From the NCBI GenBank assembly GCA_036925085.1, contig JAUPFP010000033.1, forward strand, positions 1,720,501 to 1,784,500: 64,000 bases of DNA, written 5' to 3'. The position numbers and the translations under genes were made by a program. Position 1 is the stretch's first letter. The number at the start of each line of letters is the position of its first letter. Under the pieces are notes generated by a model that was not told the DNA's origin, ran no database searches, and saw nothing but the letters and a program-made list of their open reading frames with translations. Positions 13,701 through 24,500 of this stretch are shown piece by piece. The DNA is from Brachycybe producta (Eukaryota; Arthropoda; Diplopoda; Playtdesmida; Andrognathidae).

Positions 13701-15824
13701 AATAGTCACTAGATTGTTTTTACTCTAAAATGATGTTTTGTGGTTTTTATTACAAAAAAAAACATGCTATTTAAATTATGCAACCATTGTACTTATATTT
13801 TATTCATTTGTGTACAGTCGTCTCACTGTAACTTGAATTTTGTGACGTCAGAGGAGGGCAATACTTGCCACATTTTGTCTGGTAAAAAACTGGTAATTGC
13901 AAAAGTATTAAACATTTTAAAGCAAAAGATTTCTTGAGTGTACTTTTGTAATTACCCGATTTCTACCAGTTAAAATGACTCAATCTTTGTTTTTTAATCA
14001 ACCTCTGACGTCCCAAACTTCAAAGTTATAGCGAGTTTAACAGTTATGTTTCTTGAATATTTAGAAAAAAGATGATTATGAAGTTTTCGATAAGCAACAG
14101 CAGCCACAGTTAGCTGCTCCTTCAACAGAACAAAGCGAATCTCAAACGAACGGAAGACCACCACCGATAGAATATCGTTCTATTTCAAGAATTAACGAAA
14201 CGAATCATCAGTCTGAAGGTTTTTAATTTCTATTAATTCTTTGTATAATCAAAACACCACATAATCGATTTACACCGAATGCTATGTAACATATGTGTGT
14301 CTGCATGAAATGACCACGAAATGTTTCCTCATTCGTTTCATTTGCACTGTTTTAAAAACTTTCTATTGTAACTGCTGGTTTCACTTTTGGGTGTCTTGTG
14401 TTTTTGTCGTGTTCCCTTCTTTCCTTTCATTGTTTTGTGCGTTGCGTTACCCGTTTCACGAAGTGGTTTCTGGCGAATCGCCCACGACACCCAATCTCGA
14501 TCAGCGCTTTCTTCCGTTTGTGGATGGCCCACAAACGGCTCAACGTAATCCGAACAGTTTCAAGTCTAAGGCTCAGAAATTATGGCCAGCGATAGCTGTG
14601 GCATTTCGTACTTCCACCGATCGTAAGACCCTCAAAGGAGAAAGCTTCTTTCTAGGTCTGTTTTAAATTGGGCTGTTCGATGGATGAACGATTAAATAAT
14701 TCTATAGATGGCTTGATGATATGACAAAGTTTATATACAGAGTGTTCATAAATTCTTCACCATGTTATAAGCCTTAATTAATTCGTTATGTTACAAGCTA
14801 TCTTAAAAAAGGTTTTGTGGTAATTAATAACACAACTGAAGATATTTTTGTTTTATTTAATGGATATACTCTAAAATGTTACTTAACACAAAGCAAAGTA
14901 ACTCTCAAGGCGATAGATGATTTTGTTCCAAACATTTAGAAGAACATCACAAAATTAAAACTCTGGATTGAAGCGACATTAACATTCATTATGCAAGACA
15001 TGCTTCTTAATATTTTGATCGTAGACTGTGGTAGTCGACTAACGTATTCTACGTAGAATTTTTAAATGTTACTTTGTTTAAGATTTGCTTTGTAATGTTT
15101 TAGAATATCACTATTAATTAAAACAAAAATGTCGTCACTTGTGTTATTAATTACCACAAACTGTTTTAATGTGGCTCATAAAATAACGAATTTAATGAGG
15201 ATTATAATGGAATGAATAATTTATGAACACCCTGTATATTTGTGTTATAAATGTTCCCGTCTTTATTAGGTGTGGAAAGCAATGACGTAGAAAACGAAGA
15301 TGGCAATTACAGCGGCTGGAACGAGTCGAAGGCAAGAAAGACTTGGGTCAGTGACAACAAAGAAAGTTTCAGAAGACATTTTTTAATAATGCATTTGGTT
15401 ATTTTCTAGAATGTTTACGACGATCTAGAACCACAACAGATGCCCGATAGAGAACTAATGAAACAGCAACACGAATATAATGAACAACGGGATCCGGATG
15501 AGGTTAGAGATGAGTCATTTCTCGATGAATTTTTAGCTAAAAACCTTCAAAAGAGGTAACAGAGTAGAAGTTTTATTTCATGAGAGAAAAAAAGATTTGC
15601 AAAACTTTTTTCAGTGACAAGTTTTAATTGGTTGTGTAAGAAAATACATAAATATTTCTTTTGAGAAAAAAAAAAAGAACAACGGTTAAAGAAAATGACT
15701 TTTTTAATGTTGAAGATAATAAATTCTGAACAATAGTAAAAGTTATTTAACTAGATTACAGAATTCAGAAACAGCTCCGTCTGCGTCCAACAGTAAGAAC
15801 GCCAACAAAACAATATTGGTTTGA
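6953..15824 (+). CDS. CSPP1: Centrosome and spindle pole-associated protein 1 (CSPP1)-like, complete, 22 exons
   Basis: Exons: 6953-7093, 8939-9244, 9311-9414, 9488-9575, 9646-9662, 9743-9791, 10413-10501, 10562-10641, 10699-10768, 10847-10905, 10979-11147, 11221-11318, 12059-12261, 12341-12538, 12601-12819, 12903-12924, 12987-13084, 14065-14218, 14464-14622, 15270-15346, 15410-15555, 15755-15824. All phases match and give 871 codons plus TGA at 15822-15824. Marks of the family: GLGEYEEKRKKYQQEW in exon 2; PWGRGGAGAPVRD in exon 12; long charged coiled coils in exons 13-15; HVLSQLSAMRQQLEREQ in exon 17. CSPP1 binds microtubules at centrosomes, spindle poles and the ciliary axoneme. The ATG at 6953 was chosen over one three codons upstream because MSENDD resembles the family N-terminus. 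Exons 1 and 18-19 are less conserved and less certain. Confidence 0.85.
7094..8938 (+). other. Intron 1 of CSPP1: GA microsatellite and CRE motifs
   Basis: The 1.8 kb first intron contains three TGACGTCA palindromes (7255-7262, 7355-7362, 7587-7594) within 340 bp, a long GA tract (7684-7763), and TC-rich patches near 8395-8455. Open frames across the GA tract are repeat artefacts. No gene was recognised. Confidence 0.6.
7684..7763. repeat. (GA)n microsatellite
   Basis: Uninterrupted alternating GA of about 80 bp in CSPP1 intron 1. It reads as Leu-Ser repeats in opposite-strand frames, which explains the spurious open frames there. Confidence 0.97.
9870..10180. mobile_element. Foldback element family B copy (CSPP1 intron 6)
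   Basis: Inverted arms are visible as CATTTTCATGTTGATATTTT on the left and its inverse on the right, followed by the family end block CCCTTCTAGTTTTTAAAA. Non-coding. It shares this architecture with the copies at 13340, 18930, 25160, 31150, 47190, 48030, 48640, 50165-50900 and 57240. Confidence 0.75.
11690..11900. repeat. Dispersed repeat family M, copy 1
   Basis: It shares ordered blocks with 16200-16400: AATCCAAAATAAAAAT, CATAATCTTTGAAATTTGCA and AATCGTTTTGATTTT, in the same orientation. It lies in CSPP1 intron 12. No ends or coding sequence were recognised. Confidence 0.6.
13340..13650. mobile_element. Foldback element family B copy (CSPP1 intron 17)
   Basis: Inverted arms around TTCATGTTGATATTTTTCAA and its inverse; outer blocks CTCTTGAACTTGGATTATTC (left) and TTTCTCTTAATTTTG (right) match the other B copies. 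Confidence 0.8.
14736..15236. mobile_element. Tc1/mariner-type foldback MITE with TA duplication (CSPP1 intron 19)
   Basis: The 501-bp element begins TACAGAGTGTTCATAAATT and ends with the near-inverse AATTTATGAACACCCTGTA; it is flanked by TA on both sides (14734-14735 and 15237-15238). Pairing continues inward for most of its length (GTTTTGTGGTAATTAATAAC and inverse; TTTTTGTTTTATTTAAT and inverse). TA duplication and a TACAGGGTGTTC-like end are typical of Tc1/mariner derivatives. No transposase is present. Confidence 0.85.
15572..15577 (-). terminator. Possible PPM1G poly(A) signal inside CSPP1
   Basis: AATAAA read on the minus strand. It is the first exact poly(A) hexamer I find downstream of the PPM1G stop at 15909, so the 3' UTR would run antisense through the last CSPP1 exon. 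No variant hexamer was tested, so an earlier site is possible. Confidence 0.35.
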
Positions 15825-15908
15825 AAACGCTGTAAAAAAAACAAATTATCAATGAATAATATGAAATCTAAAAGCTTTTACAAAAGTTAATTTACCAAAT
15901 GACAAATT

Positions 15909-18900
15909 TCAATCGGCAGCAACAGCTTCGGAAACTTCTTCATCAGTTCGTGCCCTTTTGGCGTTGATTTCGTCAGATTTCGGTCCACGTTTCACTCTTG
16001 CAGCAGCAAATTTATGGAGATCTTTATTGAATTTGACAATAATGGCTGTCATGTTGTCACAGCCGGTTCCATCACCTTCTGTATTTGTAGCAAGACACTG
16101 GTTGAAAAGCTGTAAAAAAAAAAGACAAAAAGGAAAAGATAATGAAATGGGATCGGTGCAGAAAAATAACGAAAACATTCAATTCGAACAACTTCAGTTT
16201 AATCCAAAATAAAAATGCAAAAATTGCCTAATCTTTAGAAATTTGCATAAAGTTGCATAATTTCAATTATTTCTTTAAAAGGATTTCTTAAACGAAATCG
16301 TTTTGATTTTCCTTATTGCTTCTGATTGTAGGTTTTAATTACATCAGATATTTAATTAAATTTGTGCTTTGGTTGTAAAATGTCCGTTTTTAATTTCCAT
16401 AAAATGAACAACTTTCTTGCAATATTTTGCATTTTTTCTTGGATTTTATATTTATCTGCATTTCTACGAGCTCGTATTTTCTAAAAAAACAAACTGCATG
16501 TTACCGAATTTTTATTTGCATAAAAGTTTTGGCTTAATTACTAGTGATAACGTACCGATTCACAAATAGATGACAATTTTTCCGTTCCCTTCTGTATCCT
16601 ATCTTGAACAAAATCTGCTACTTCTTGACTGCTCATCGAGTTCCTATTCATTTCATTATTAGAATTGAGTATCTTTATTGAGTAGAGCTTGAACACTAGG
16701 TTGTTACAAATACATGACATCAAAAGCTTACCAAATACCATCGCAAGCCAAGACCATAAACTCGTCCTCGTCGGGATCGATCGTTAACGTCCGAATGTCT
16801 GGAAGAGCAGTGATCATCTGCTCCTTAGCAGGAAGCTCTCGATTCTGTTTGTACGTGTGATCACCTTGAAACACGTAACTCGTCACTTTTAATACAATTA
16901 GTCGCTTTATTTTTGTTTTTCTAAAAGTTTACCGATGGCTCTCGAAAGATTGAGACCGCCATTGACTCGTCCATCGGCAGTGACTTTTCCACCCGCTTTT
17001 TCGACGCGTTTCTTCTCTAGCTCGTCTTCTGGCTTGTGATCGACGGACATGTCGATGGCCTTTCCTTTCCGACATACGATGCATCGCGAATCACCCGCAT
17101 TTGCAACGTAAAGTTCGTCTCCTCGTAAAAGGGCTACGACAGCCGTGCAACCACACGTCTAAAATTGACCAAGTGGAATATTTACGAGAATGTTGAAATT
17201 AGGAATACAATTCGCAACCTTTTCATCATCTTCTTCCATCAGGTCAATTTCATCTTCGTCATCATCATCATCATCCTCCTCTTCATCTTCGTCCTCATCA
17301 TCTTCGTCATCATCCTCATCTTCACCATCTAATCCTTCTTCTCCACTTTCGGGTTTGTCACTTTTGATAAAACAAATGCGTGTTAATTAGTGGATTTTTT
17401 TTTAAAAATAGAAAATTTAATGAAAATATTAAACAAACAAAACTACAGATTAATTATTAATTTTAGCGAATATTAAAATTAAAATGTATACCATTCATCA
17501 CACAAATTAATAATTAATTTTAAGTAATAGGCCTATAAATTGGAAATTCATTTATTAAGAATTTTTTTCAATTATTAATTTTAATAATTAGTTTTGAATA
17601 ATAAAATTTGAAATTTATTTACTAGAAAAATTTCGAAACATATTTTAATTAGTTTTAATAATTAATTATAAAAATATAAATTAGAAATTCAATAAAAAAA
17701 TCCAATAAAATCAATTTACTTTGACAAAATCATGTGATTTTAAATCAAACAAAACCCATCCCGTTTGTCAATTGTATTAATCAAACCTGTCTGAATCTGC
17801 ATATGGGATTTCTCCGTCGTAGTTTTCGTCTTCAGAACTGCTACTGTCATCTCCGTCGTCTTCTAACACAACGTTCGCAGTTTTTCTTGATCTTTTCCCT
17901 GTGCTACATCCCGCCTGAACAGACGACGACGAAACTGAGGAGGAGGAAGTGTCTAACGACGAAGATGGTGTTTTCTCTTTCTCATTGTTCGTTGTGGTTT
18001 CCGAATTTTTCGTAGACTTTCCATCTTCTTCTTTCTTATTCTCGTCTTTCTTGTCGTCCCGCATCGTTTTTTCCTTTCCATTTCCAACTAAATTGTTATC
18101 AGTATCATTCTTTTTCTCGTCAGCAACCGTCTCCTTATCACCGTTGACGACTTTCTCGTCTTTCTGTTCTTCGCATTCTAAAATGATCGTTTTGAGATCG
18201 GATTTGTCGTGACTATTGACACCTGCACCCTGTTTCCCACGAAGAAATGGTGATTGTGGTTTGTCTTCACCTTTCTTTTTCAGTTTCGCCAGAATCGGAT
18301 TTGCTGGCAAATTTTCCTCTTTGATACTAGTAATATTCTTGTATTTTGCCAGAACTTCGTCCAGTGGCATGTTCGCCTCCGCGAATAAATGGTTAACTTC
18401 ATTCTCTGGTAAACGACGGACAAACCAATGACATCATTGTACGTCTAAACGGCGTGTTTCATAACTTTAAATGTTTTACCAGTGTCGGACGGCCGGTCGC
18501 AATCACCAGCCATCTGTTTCAGTTCGCTGATGACATTGGCATGAGTCAATGTATCATCGAATCCCAAGAACGCATCTTCCAAAGCTTGCGCTATGTTGCC
18601 TTTCTTGTAAGCTGCAGTTGACTTGACGTAATCCGGTAAATACATTGCACAGTATTGTGCCACTTCAGACCCTGAAAACGATAAATTGAGATATAATTTC
18701 GTTTCAAGACTTACTGTTTTACCATAAGTTAGCCACTTAAGAAAGCAACTTTTTAAAAGAAATATGAAGTTTATTAGAAACTTTTACAGGTTAAATCTTT
18801 AAAAATTAACCTTTTTAATGGCATTTTTTTTTAAAAAACGCGATTCCTATCTGGTTATTCTACTTTTTAGGACGCAAAATTAAAAAAAAAATAGAAGGTG

Positions 18901-20286
18901 TTTTAAAAACTTTGAAGAGTAAATGACTTGCTTAAGTTCACACTTTAAAGCATAAACGTCACTCTGACTCTTGATTACTCTGTCTTTTAGCAATTTAAGT
19001 ATTTTAAAAACTAGAAGGGTAGCTTAATCATTTAACAGTATTTTGATATCTTTTAAAATAAGCTTTGTATGTGTGTTTGAAAATAACCCAACTTTAAAGC
19101 AGACGATATTTTCTTTTTTTTAGATTTTTGTCTATAAAAAGTTTATTTTGAAAAAAATACTATTAAGTAATTCAGTTTCCCGTTCTAGTTTTTATTACTT
19201 TCAACTTCTCTTTAAGTGTTGTTTCAGAAACAGAATAACCTAAAATAGTTTGAATAATTAAGGGAATAATCAACTTTAATTTCTCAAATTGTCCATTCAA
19301 ACTTTGGTCATTTTAAAAATCTAAATAAAACCATTTATTTTGGAAAATATCGTTATGTAAATGCCACCATTGCATTCCTTTATTTTGCTTGTTTCAAATG
19401 AACTTAAAGAGTAATTTAGGTTGCTTTTTTTAAAAAAAAGTTTGGCCTTCAACCCCTGCACCTATGTTAGACCGTTTGGCCCCAAGTTTAAGGCCTGTTT
19501 CCATTAGGTCAAAATAAGTTAAAATAAATTTTAATCCGAGTCAATTAACTTTCACACTTGTGTTCATGACAACAATACCAATAGACCACGTGCCTATCAC
19601 TAAAAGTACGTCTGATGACGTCATCACCTACCGCCGTGTCCATCGTAGACAGCAAACAGAGAAGTGTCGTCATCAAACCTTGCAATGCAATTATGAGCAT
19701 CCTGAAAAACAGAATTATAATAAATTAATTATGAATCATTAAAGGTGTTTATTTAAAAAGAAAAAATGAAATTCAATCAAAGGGGGCGACGTCTCAAATG
19801 ACGTCATCAGGTAGAATGTGCTCAGTCACGCCCCCTTTCTCTATCTTGAAAGGCGGGAAAGAGACCGGCATTTCGATGATGACGTCACAAAACAACCACA
19901 AGAAATTTCATTTTTGTTTGCAGTTTCAATACTTTTGACTAAAGATTTTTCATCTTATGAAGATTTTGACCAGTTTTTAAGGTGCGCATGGACTTTTTAT
20001 CAGTTTCTATTCATTGCACAGGTACAAATAACAATAGAGAGACCACGTTTTTGTACATTATAGAGGGGCTCAATAATCTCTAAAGGTGTAATGAGCGCCC
20101 AATTTTGCATGATGATGTTGGAACCCTTCACAAACACATTTCTCTATGTACGTTTTACTTTTATAAACATCTCACCTCTTGGGTTGCACGCCAGCCTTGC
20201 ATGGAACTCGCACCGTATCTGACATTTTCTAAATTCTCGTCTTGAGAATGTTTCTCTGTGTCGGGCTCCGATAGATAGGCGCCCAT
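15909..20286 (-). CDS. PPM1G: PPM1G-type nuclear PP2C protein phosphatase, complete, 9 exons
   Basis: Exons: 20286-20176, 19701-19632, 18671-18480, 18405-17787, 17360-17219, 17158-16933, 16864-16732, 16643-16556, 16109-15909; all phases match, giving 593 aa. It is a metal-dependent Ser/Thr phosphatase. Visible marks: MGAYLSEP start, a fit to the N-myristoylation pattern (Gly2, Ser6); VYDGHGG metal-site motif in exon 2; long insert rich in Lys, Ser and acids (exon 4) ending in an Asp/Glu tract (exon 5), which splits the catalytic fold as in animal PPM1G; AGDSRC and [20 protein letters not shown] in exon 6; CDGIW across exons 7-8; [10 protein letters not shown] in exon 9; basic C-terminus AKRAR, probably a nuclear signal. 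Human PPM1G, about 546 aa, acts in spliceosome assembly and histone/cell-cycle control. The exon 5 donor (GTTGCG) and exon 3 donor were fixed by phase. Confidence 0.95.
16200..16400. repeat. Dispersed repeat family M, copy 2, with AATAAA
   Basis: Same ordered blocks as 11690-11900. Plus-strand AATAAA at 16208-16213 lies in this repeat, and is the first exact hexamer downstream of the CSPP1 stop. It may therefore end the CSPP1 transcript inside PPM1G intron 8. Confidence 0.55.
17230..17340 (-). repeat. GAT/GAA codon-repeat tract encoding the acidic loop of PPM1G
   Basis: The exon 5 stretch is a near-continuous run of GAT, GAC, GAA and GAG codons encoding about 35 mostly acidic residues. It appears as TCATC/CTTC repeats on the plus strand, giving a false Ser-rich open frame there. 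Codon mixing argues that protein selection keeps the tract. Confidence 0.85.
18930..19240. mobile_element. Foldback element family B copy (PPM1G intron 2)
   Basis: Family blocks in order: CACTCTGACTCTTGATTACTC, AACTAGAAGGGTAGCTTAATC, the central TTTTTGTCTATAAAAAG, and an inverse end near CCGTTCTAGTTTTTATTAC. It is more degraded than the CSPP1 copies. Confidence 0.7.
19616..19887. promoter_or_regulatory. Three TGACGTCA (CRE) palindromes at PPM1G exon 2/intron 1
   Basis: Exact 8-bp palindromes at 19616-19623 (just downstream of exon 2, in intron 2), 19799-19806 and 19880-19887 (intron 1). CREB/ATF-family factors bind this sequence in animals. Binding here is inference. Confidence 0.5.
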
Positions 20287-21566
20287 TGTTTTTTATGAAA
20301 TAAGCTTCCAAGTTCCAGCTAGGGGGAGCGAGTCGCGCGTGCTTGATCGTGAATGCAGTTTGATTGACATAAAGGCGGGAGGAGTTACGTGGATGACGTC
20401 ACGGCATGCGCTCTTTTGGTAAGTGCTGCTCTCTAGTGCAGGGTCTACGTCGATATGTATTGCTGCTTATTCTAGATTTCAACGATTACTTAATCGATTC
20501 TGTTTCCTACCTGTCTGATTGTCTGGAATAGGTTCTCAAGCGCGGGGGAGGTTAGTTGCACAGGCAAGTGTGTCCAGTAGTAAAATTTTGTTGGCCCCGC
20601 CCTTTTATGAGCGTCATCAATTTCTAATTGGTTTGTTACTTGGTCTGATGTCACATGCACAGCCCTTTTCACTTTCTAATTGGTTGATATTTGGTCTGAC
20701 GCTCATAAAAGGGCGGGGCCAATAAAATTTTTACTGCTGGGCACACTTGACTGTGTTAGTTGCTCATCTGGGCCGTCGCACCATGAGAGATACGTCTCCC
20801 TAGTTTGCGATCGCACCAAATGTCAAGCAGACGAATTGGACAATGTTTTTGCAGCATGGATCATATTGAATTAGTTCTGAAATAAAAGCGTCTTAATTGT
20901 CATTGATGACATCCTATTCGCACGATGGAAGTATTGATTTATAATTATTATATAGAATAGTTGCGGTAGGATGACGTCACGTTTGTAAAGCTAACGGTGA
21001 GTAGTCTCCTAATATGGCGTATTTGTATTTGAAATCGAATTGAAGAGAGTGGGGGCTGTTAGATGCCATATTAGTACACCCATTGTGAGTAAAAGTATAT
21101 TTAAAAAACCGCCGTTTTTCACCAATTTGGTATTTATTGATAACGTCGCTTCAGTCTCCCGTTATCATGGCGTATTTTTGTGACGTCACTTATTTTCGTG
21201 TTTTATCTATATATATATATGGTTTTCGTTTATCCACTCTATTCGCTCTGAGCTTTTGTTTCTTTAAAGTTATCTTTGTACAGTTATAATCGGAGTGCTC
21301 CGAGTAGATTATAGCTACTTTTGACGTCATTAGTTTGTTAGTTGGAGTAAACTCCGATTGGTCAGATCAGTTTAGTTGACGTTATCTTTAGTGAATGGTT
21401 GTGTTTTCTCTTTTCTCGCTTTCTATAAATTCTACAATCTGCGTTTTGTTTTCACTTGGTTTTGATTCACGTTTTGAATGGAATGTTATAGGATTGATCA
21501 GTAACGAATAGAGGAGAAATTCTTTAAATCTGTGCTTTATCGAAGAAGAAGAAGAGGAGGAGGAGA
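20287..21566. promoter_or_regulatory. Divergent PPM1G/NRBP promoter region
   Basis: The 1.28 kb between two opposite-facing start codons holds four exact TGACGTCA sites (20394-20401, 20972-20979, 21181-21188, 21322-21329), local CGs near both starts, and a family D foldback insertion at 20560-20754. No TATA box was accepted at either end. The purine-rich GAAGAAGAAGAGGAGGAGG just before the NRBP ATG is probably 5' UTR. Two transcription units starting from shared or adjacent promoters is the natural reading; whether the insertion separates their control is unknown. Confidence 0.65.
20560..20754. mobile_element. Foldback family D copy 1, 9-bp target duplication, in the divergent promoter
   Basis: Begins ACAGGCAAGTGTG and ends with the near-inverse CACACTTGACTGT. 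It is flanked by perfect 9-bp direct repeats GTTAGTTGC at 20551-20559 and 20755-20763. The arms carry CCCGCCCTTTTATGAGCG and its inverse, plus ATTGG/CCAAT-type motifs. It is 195 bp and non-coding. Nine-bp duplications fit Mutator-like or related cut-and-paste elements. Confidence 0.92.
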
Positions 21567-24500
21567 ATGCCCGGCAGTAAGTCGAGTAACGAGCAGCCGG
21601 AGCAGCACAAATCCTCGCCGCGAATAAGTGCAGACGACTCGGAAGATGAGAGTGAAATTCTCGAAGAAAGTCCTTGTGGACGTTGGCTGAAACGTCGCGA
21701 AGAGGTACCGTACTCTAATCGTAATCGCGTCTTTTTTTAACCAATCTTAATCACTTAATTAGTTTAATTTAACTCAGATACATGTTCTTGTTAGGATTTT
21801 ATTGTTTATTTGCTTGTATTGTTTGAAAAAGGCAAGTGTTTATTTTTTCCTCTTGTCTTCATTCGGTGTTTACAGATTTTTTTTTGCTTGTTTCTTGCTG
21901 GTTCCGCATTTTCATTTTAATAGCAGTAGGTAGCGCCACTATCTATGACTTATTTAAATATATAGTGACAATACGCCATTCTCTTGAAGAACTGGTTCTT
22001 AGTAAATTGGTGAACTAATATGGCGTTTGATTTATTTCAAATGTGTCGTTAGCAGCCGCCATGTTAGTTTTGACTTCTGTTGTCTTCATGGCTTTAAATG
22101 GAAGAAGGTTTGCTTCAAAACATCACCCTTGGGTGATATACTGATGCTCTATTTGAATGCAGGAGTTTAGAAAATTAGATTGTTTTAATGTTTTAGTTTT
22201 ATTGTAATAAATTATTCATGAAGGTAATTTTGTGAAATAAATGGGATTGATGTACAGGAGTTTACAGGACCCCTTTCCTACTAAATGATTGGGCTCTTGA
22301 GGCTCGGACCCAGCAAAGCCCAATGACCTTTTAATCCCTGTAATCACATCAAGCTTCTCACCTCCCTCCATCAATCCATCCTATTAGTGTCAATTGCATT
22401 CATATTTTGAGAGCAAAGCACTTAAGTTTTTGGTTGATAACTTATCATGAAGTTATCAATAATCAACAAGTATTGTTAAGTTTGCACACTTTTATTTCCG
22501 TTGGTTATGGTCCTTCCCCATTCTTTCATATTTAGAGAGCATTGACTCTGATCAGTAAAAAAGGCAACCTGCAAAAAAAAAATGCCTTTTTCAGTCAGAA
22601 AACCTGGTTAGAGGCTAGAGTTTTGTTCTGATCAGGAATAATTTGAGATGCTATTTTGACATCTAGCCTCTAAAATTGTTTCCCCTCTTTGTGTAATATG
22701 GTTTTCTAGTTGAGCGCGTTCATGCCTATGACGTCATAAACGATACTCCACTGTCCTTTTTAATTTTAGTAGTGTTGGATGCACGTGGTGGTAATGATCA
22801 ACTGTCAATTATTACAAGTACACGTGCAATTTTTAGTGGCTATGACCGTGATTGACATTCCTCTAAACTAGTTTCGATTGAAATCAGTTCTCTTTGTGTC
22901 TTTTATTTCAATCTTGTTTTATGTTTTGTTTTTGCATTCCATTTTTAGAAAGGAAAAAAAAAATTGAGGTTGTTTCCAAAATTAATAATTTCAAGTTGAA
23001 CCTCTTCAAATTTTATTATCCATTTGAAAACAGAAGGTCAAGCAACATAAATAATACATTTTTTCACTCAGAATATATAAGCATAGAATAACATATACAA
23101 GAATAACAGGGGTTAATGACGTCATGATACACCTATTTTGGTACAGTATTCCTTATGACATCATTGTATGACTCTGTACGATACACGCATGACGTCACTT
23201 GCAGGTGATTGTCAATTTATGTCACGTTTGGGCGTTTTCTGTGGAAAACCCGAAAAAGCAAGGAGAAACTGCAGAAATCTTCTATTCAGAATGAGTAAAA
23301 ATAGTGAAATTGCGGAAATACATTACATGTAAAATCAGGAAAGTTAATAAAAAAAAAAACCTGCAGAAAAATCAATTGAAACGGAGTAAAAATTAATGGT
23401 TTTGCAATTAATTTTTTTACTGATTTTAAATAAATTTTTGCAGTTTCCGCAATTTCTGCGTTTTAGACAGAAGAGAGAGAGAGAGAGCTCTTCTGTTTAC
23501 TTCGTTTTCTTATAGCAATCGACTAACTTATATCATTACTGTGAGAAACTGAACCCAAGGAAAAGGTCATCCGCGGTTGCATCAAACATTTGTGTTGTCA
23601 CAGCTGATGGCAACAGATTGATTAACCGATGAGGTTAAAAACGGTGTAAATTGCAAGTTGTACCGTGGATGTTAGTAAGACAGTCATAACTATATTATAA
23701 CAATTTACTGCTTCGTTCAATCTTATACCTAAGTACACACAACTGATAATTTAAATGCATTTAAATAATGTGTTCTACCAGAGCCCTGTGAAGGACAAAC
23801 AAACAATATGTCGTCGAATTCAATTGATTCAATTAATAATCTGAAAATATTGAGTTAATTAACTTAAATATAATTTATATAAACTATTGACATTAAAATA
23901 TTGATTTAGTATTTCAATGTAAAATATTAATAATAAAGTCAATTTTTATTTGGTTCATGTCTTTAACTGGATTCCGTATAATTCACCTAAACACATTTAA
24001 TTTGAATTCATTTAACTCATGTGTGTACACAAGGTATAAGTCTATTACCTTAAGGTAATAGTCTAAGGTTCAATCTCCATTTTTACATGTTTTTTTTGTT
24101 GTACAACAAGTAGGTCTATTGTCTGTCTGCAGGTTTTGAGGGCAAGGTTCTATCTTAATTTCTTCCTAGACGTCGTTACCCCTCCACCCACATTTTTTGT
24201 ATTTGTATTTTTTTGTATTTGTGGATGGTTGGAGGGGGGATTTGTTGTTGTTTAACCCTTTCGGAGGTTGTATTGTAGTAGTTTCTACAGTCTGTTGCTT
24301 TTTTGGAGTGTCTACCAATTCCTCTTGTTATTTCGGATTTTTTTCTTCTTCTTCATTCTGCACAGACGTGAATTTGTTTAGCCTTTATTTGCATTCTAAG
24401 TGAGAGGTAGACGTTTTTTTCGTGTCTGGAATCCAATTTTTTTTTTTCATTCTTCTTCACTTCTATAATTTCTGAAGCGAACTACTGGAAGTTGAAGGAA

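Noticed and set aside
14295..14463. Long N-terminal part of the open frame upstream of CSPP1 exon 19
   Set aside because: Cys/Phe-rich intronic translation; phase and the AG at 14462-14463 place the exon start at 14464.
17190..18431. Plus-strand Ser/Phe-rich open frames
   Set aside because: They are shadows of PPM1G exons 4 and 5 on the opposite strand.
22540..22690. Hairpin considered as a microRNA precursor
   Set aside because: The stem is part of a dispersed family (A) with several copies, so a transposon origin is simpler without small-RNA evidence.
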